From assembly GCA_003165855.1 (NCBI GenBank), contig PMXH01000157.1, forward strand, positions 265 to 8,363: a stretch of 8,099 nt of DNA. The letters are read 5' to 3'. How positions within the stretch are numbered: position 1 is the stretch's first letter; each line of letters opens with the position of its first letter. Position numbers and translations under genes: made by a program. Source of the stretch: Acidobacteriaceae bacterium (lineage in GTDB: Bacteria > Acidobacteriota > Terriglobia > Terriglobales > Acidobacteriaceae). Below the pieces are notes generated by a model. That model ran no database searches. It saw only the letters and a program-made list of their open reading frames with translations, and had not been told where the DNA came from. Shown here piece by piece: positions 6,639-8,099 of this stretch.

Positions 6639-6643
6639 GATGG

Positions 6644-6650
6644 CCTCCCC
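6644..6650 (-). promoter_or_regulatory. Strong Shine-Dalgarno site of the CADD-like gene
   Basis: GGGGAGG on the minus strand lies 5 nt before the ATG at 6638. It is the best ribosome binding site in the window and decides the start against the upstream in-frame extension to 6773. Confidence 0.85.
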
Positions 6651-6673
6651 GGTGCTTCGGTTTGAGCAACTAC

Positions 6674-6702
6674 TATATACGGGCGACCCCGGAGGTCGGC
6701 AA
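6674..6702 (-). promoter_or_regulatory. Candidate promoter of the CADD-led operon
   Basis: On the minus strand TTGCCG (6702-6697, four of six matches to TTGACA) is followed after 17 nt by TATATA (6679-6674, four of six matches to TATAAT). Transcription would begin near 6667, giving a leader of about 29 nt that holds the Shine-Dalgarno site. The -35 touches the CRP/FNR-like palindrome upstream. Confidence 0.5.
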
Positions 6703-6717
6703 GTGATTTGGATCACA
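6702..6717. promoter_or_regulatory. CRP/FNR-family-like operator between the divergent genes
   Basis: The sequence AGTGA-N6-TCACA matches the CRP consensus TGTGA-N6-TCACA at nine of ten fixed bases. Read as GTGAT-N4-ATCAC it is a perfect 5-bp inverted repeat with the spacing of FNR-type sites. Its centre (6709.5) falls about 42 nt upstream of the predicted start of the CADD-led operon, the classic class II activator position, and its right half overlaps the possible mnmG -35. The regulator is not in the window. Confidence 0.5.
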
Positions 6718-6739
6718 GATGCCGCTAAGTTGTTAGAAT
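6712..6739 (+). promoter_or_regulatory. Candidate mnmG promoter
   Basis: TAGAAT (6734-6739) matches the -10 consensus at five of six bases. ATCACA (6712-6717) matches the -35 at four of six with a 16-nt spacer and overlaps the palindromic operator. Transcription would start near 6746, about 39 nt before the mnmG ATG. Confidence 0.4.
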
Positions 6740-6784
6740 GAATGCCAAGATCGCGGGGCCGGGAAGTCCGCAATTCTGTTCTCG

Positions 6785-8099
6785 ATGCAGTTCACCGAAC
6801 AATTCGAGGTGGTCGTCGTCGGGGCCGGCCATGCCGGATGCGAGGCCGCGATGGCTGCGGCGCGCATGGGACTGAAGACGGCGCTCTACACGCTGAACGT
6901 CGACTTGATCGCGCAGATGTCGTGCAACCCAGCAATCGGCGGGATCGCCAAGGGACATTTGGTGCGCGAAGTTGATGCGCTCGGCGGCATCATGGGTGAG
7001 ATCACCGACGCGGTCGGCATCCAGTTTCGCCTGCTGAATACATCGCGCGGGCCGGCCGTGTGGTCGCCGCGGGCGCAGTGCGACAAGCAAGCTTACCGGC
7101 TCAAGATGCGCGAAGTGTTGGAGTCGCAGCCGAATCTCAAGATCAAGCAGGCGGAAGTGGCGGAGCTGATAACAGCAGTTCCGAGTACCCAGTACCCAGT
7201 GCCCAGTGACGGCGATGACTCGGTACTCGGTACTCGGTACTCGGTTCTCGGCGTCAAACTCCGCGACGGCCGCACCGTGGGCGCGCAGGCTGTGATCATC
7301 ACCACCGGCACCTTCCTTAACGGACTGATTCATTGCGGCGAGCAGCAGTATCCCGCCGGTCGATCGGGAGAACCGGCTGCAGTTCTGCTGGGCGAAGCGC
7401 TGAAGAAGCTGGGGCTGCGTGGTTGCCGTCTGAAGACGGGAACGCCGCCGCGCCTGGACGGACGCAGCATCGACTGGTCGCGCTTCGCGGAGCAGCCCGG
7501 CGACGCCGATCCGACTCCGTTCAGCTTCCGCACCAGACGCGTGGCGCATCACGATACCCAAGTGCCCTGCTACATCGCATGGACTACTCCGGAGACTCAC
7601 CGCATCATCCGCGAGAACGTATATCGCTCGCCGATGTACAGCGGGCAGATCCAGTCGATCGGGCCGCGCTATTGTCCGTCGATCGAAGACAAGATCGTGA
7701 AGTTTCCCGACAAGGCGATGCACCAGCTCTACCTCGAGCCCGAAGGTCTGAACACGCATGAGATCTACGTCAATGGAATGAGCACTTCGCTGCCGGTGGA
7801 AGTGCAGATTGCGATGCTGAAATCGATTCCTGGCCTCGAAAATGCCGAGATGCTGCGTCCCGGATATGCCATCGAGTATGACTCAATTGATCCCACCGAG
7901 CTACAGCGCACTTTGGAAACGAAAAAGATTGCCAGCCTGTTCTTGGCCGGCCAGATCAACGGCACATCCGGCTACGAAGAGGCCGCCTGTCAGGGACTGA
8001 TGGCGGGCATCAACGCGGCTCTGCAGGTGAAGGCGCAACCACCGCTCATCCTCGACCGCACCGAGGCCTACACCGCCATCCTGATCGACGACCTGATCT
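6785..8099 (+). CDS. mnmG: tRNA U34 modification enzyme MnmG (GidA), 3' truncated by window, with in-frame repeat insert
   Basis: MnmG, with MnmE, uses FAD, NADH and a folate one-carbon unit to place the carboxymethylaminomethyl group on wobble U34 of tRNAs. The visible 438 residues run from the FAD-binding GAGHAG (13-18) through [14 protein letters not shown] (46-59), RLKTGTPPR (215-223), [11 protein letters not shown] (293-303, first GidA signature) and [12 protein letters not shown] (388-399, second signature). The C-terminal part lies beyond the edge. The ATG at 6785 is the only usual start codon in frame after the stop at 6734; no well-placed Shine-Dalgarno site is seen (GGGAAG is 18 nt away). 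Residues about 133-155 are encoded by a heptamer inverted repeat in the turn between two strands of the FAD domain. Against E. coli MnmG as I recall it, Cys47 aligns without shift but Cys277 becomes Cys297, so about 20 residues are gained. The frame stays open. Confidence 0.96.
   Translation, partial: MQFTEQFEVVVVGAGHAGCEAAMAAARMGLKTALYTLNVDLIAQMSCNPAIGGIAKGHLVREVDALGGIMGEITDAVGIQFRLLNTSRGPAVWSPRAQCDKQAYRLKMREVLESQPNLKIKQAEVAELITAVPSTQYPVPSDGDDSVLGTRYSVLGVKLRDGRTVGAQAVIITTGTFLNGLIHCGEQQYPAGRSGEPAAVLLGEALKKLGLRGCRLKTGTPPRLDGRSIDWSRFAEQPGDADPTPFSFRTRRVAHHDTQVPCYIAWTTPETHRIIRENVYRSPMYSGQIQSIGPRYCPSIEDKIVKFPDKAMHQLYLEPEGLNTHEIYVNGMSTSLPVEVQIAMLKSIPGLENAEMLRPGYAIEYDSIDPTELQRTLETKKIASLFLAGQINGTSGYEEAACQGLMAGINAALQVKAQPPLILDRTEAYTAILIDDLI
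7181..7251. repeat. Heptamer inverted-repeat insert within mnmG
   Basis: The left arm (7181-7207) is tandem 7-base units of the type AGTACCC. The right arm (7218-7251) is four ACTCGGT units plus a degenerate fifth. Arm 7181-7207 pairs with 7218-7244 at 23 of 27 positions around a 10-nt loop (7208-7217), a strong potential hairpin in DNA or mRNA. It lies where MnmG has about 20 extra residues, so it is a frame-preserving insertion. The repeats encode peptides such as STQYPVPS and [10 protein letters not shown]. Confidence 0.88.

Noticed and set aside
6639..6773. N-terminal extension of the CADD-like gene to 6773
   Set aside because: It crosses the promoter and operator region, and a strong Shine-Dalgarno site precedes the ATG at 6638.
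7181..7251. CRISPR array
   Set aside because: Units are 7 bases with no spacers between them, and the two arms are inverted relative to each other.
6725..7759. Long minus-strand open frame of 344 codons opposite mnmG
   Set aside because: It lies fully antisense to a clearly conserved mnmG and its promoter; the translation has no recognisable family and simply mirrors GC-rich codon use.

Overview
The window looks like a chromosomal segment of a GC-rich, free-living bacterium, most likely an acidobacterium of the Koribacter/Terriglobales type. That placement is inference. It rests on the gene content (a CADD/PqqC-like gene beside CPBP, thioesterase and cutC genes, and tgt upstream of yajC-secD) and on long hairpins built of short tandem repeats inside genes. 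No rRNA or tRNA gene, CRISPR array, insertion sequence or phage gene is visible.

Layout. Eight genes lie on the minus strand. In transcription order they are: a CADD/PqqC-like haem-oxygenase-fold protein (6638-5937), a CPBP membrane protease-like protein (5940-5245), a FlK-like hotdog thioesterase (5235-4846), cutC (4827-4072), a YfcE/MJ0936-type phosphoesterase (4060-3584), tgt (3533-2313), yajC (2076-1753) and secD (1716-100). The first five are separated by an overlap of a few bases or by gaps of 9-18 nt, and tgt follows after 50 nt, so they are probably one operon. A 236-nt gap precedes yajC-secD, the start of the Sec accessory operon; secF would be expected just beyond the left edge. One gene, mnmG (6785 to the right edge, incomplete), runs the other way. 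It shares a divergent promoter region with the CADD-like gene, and that region holds a CRP/FNR-type palindrome.

The most unusual content is three structures of the same design but different sequence. Each has tandem 7- or 8-base units in one arm and their inverted complement in the other, which could form a long imperfect hairpin. One is AT-rich and lies just downstream of secD (1-98). One lies in frame inside tgt (2859-2980) and adds about 40 residues to the enzyme. One lies in frame inside mnmG (7181-7251) and adds about 20 residues. All catalytic and metal-binding residues of Tgt, and the visible motifs of MnmG, are kept, so the inserts appear tolerated at surface loops. The design recalls the heptameric STRR repeats of filamentous cyanobacteria, but with paired inverted arms.

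Functionally, Tgt and MnmG both modify the tRNA wobble base (G34 and U34), YajC and SecD serve protein export, and the CADD-like protein may be an oxygen-dependent enzyme of p-aminobenzoate (folate) supply.
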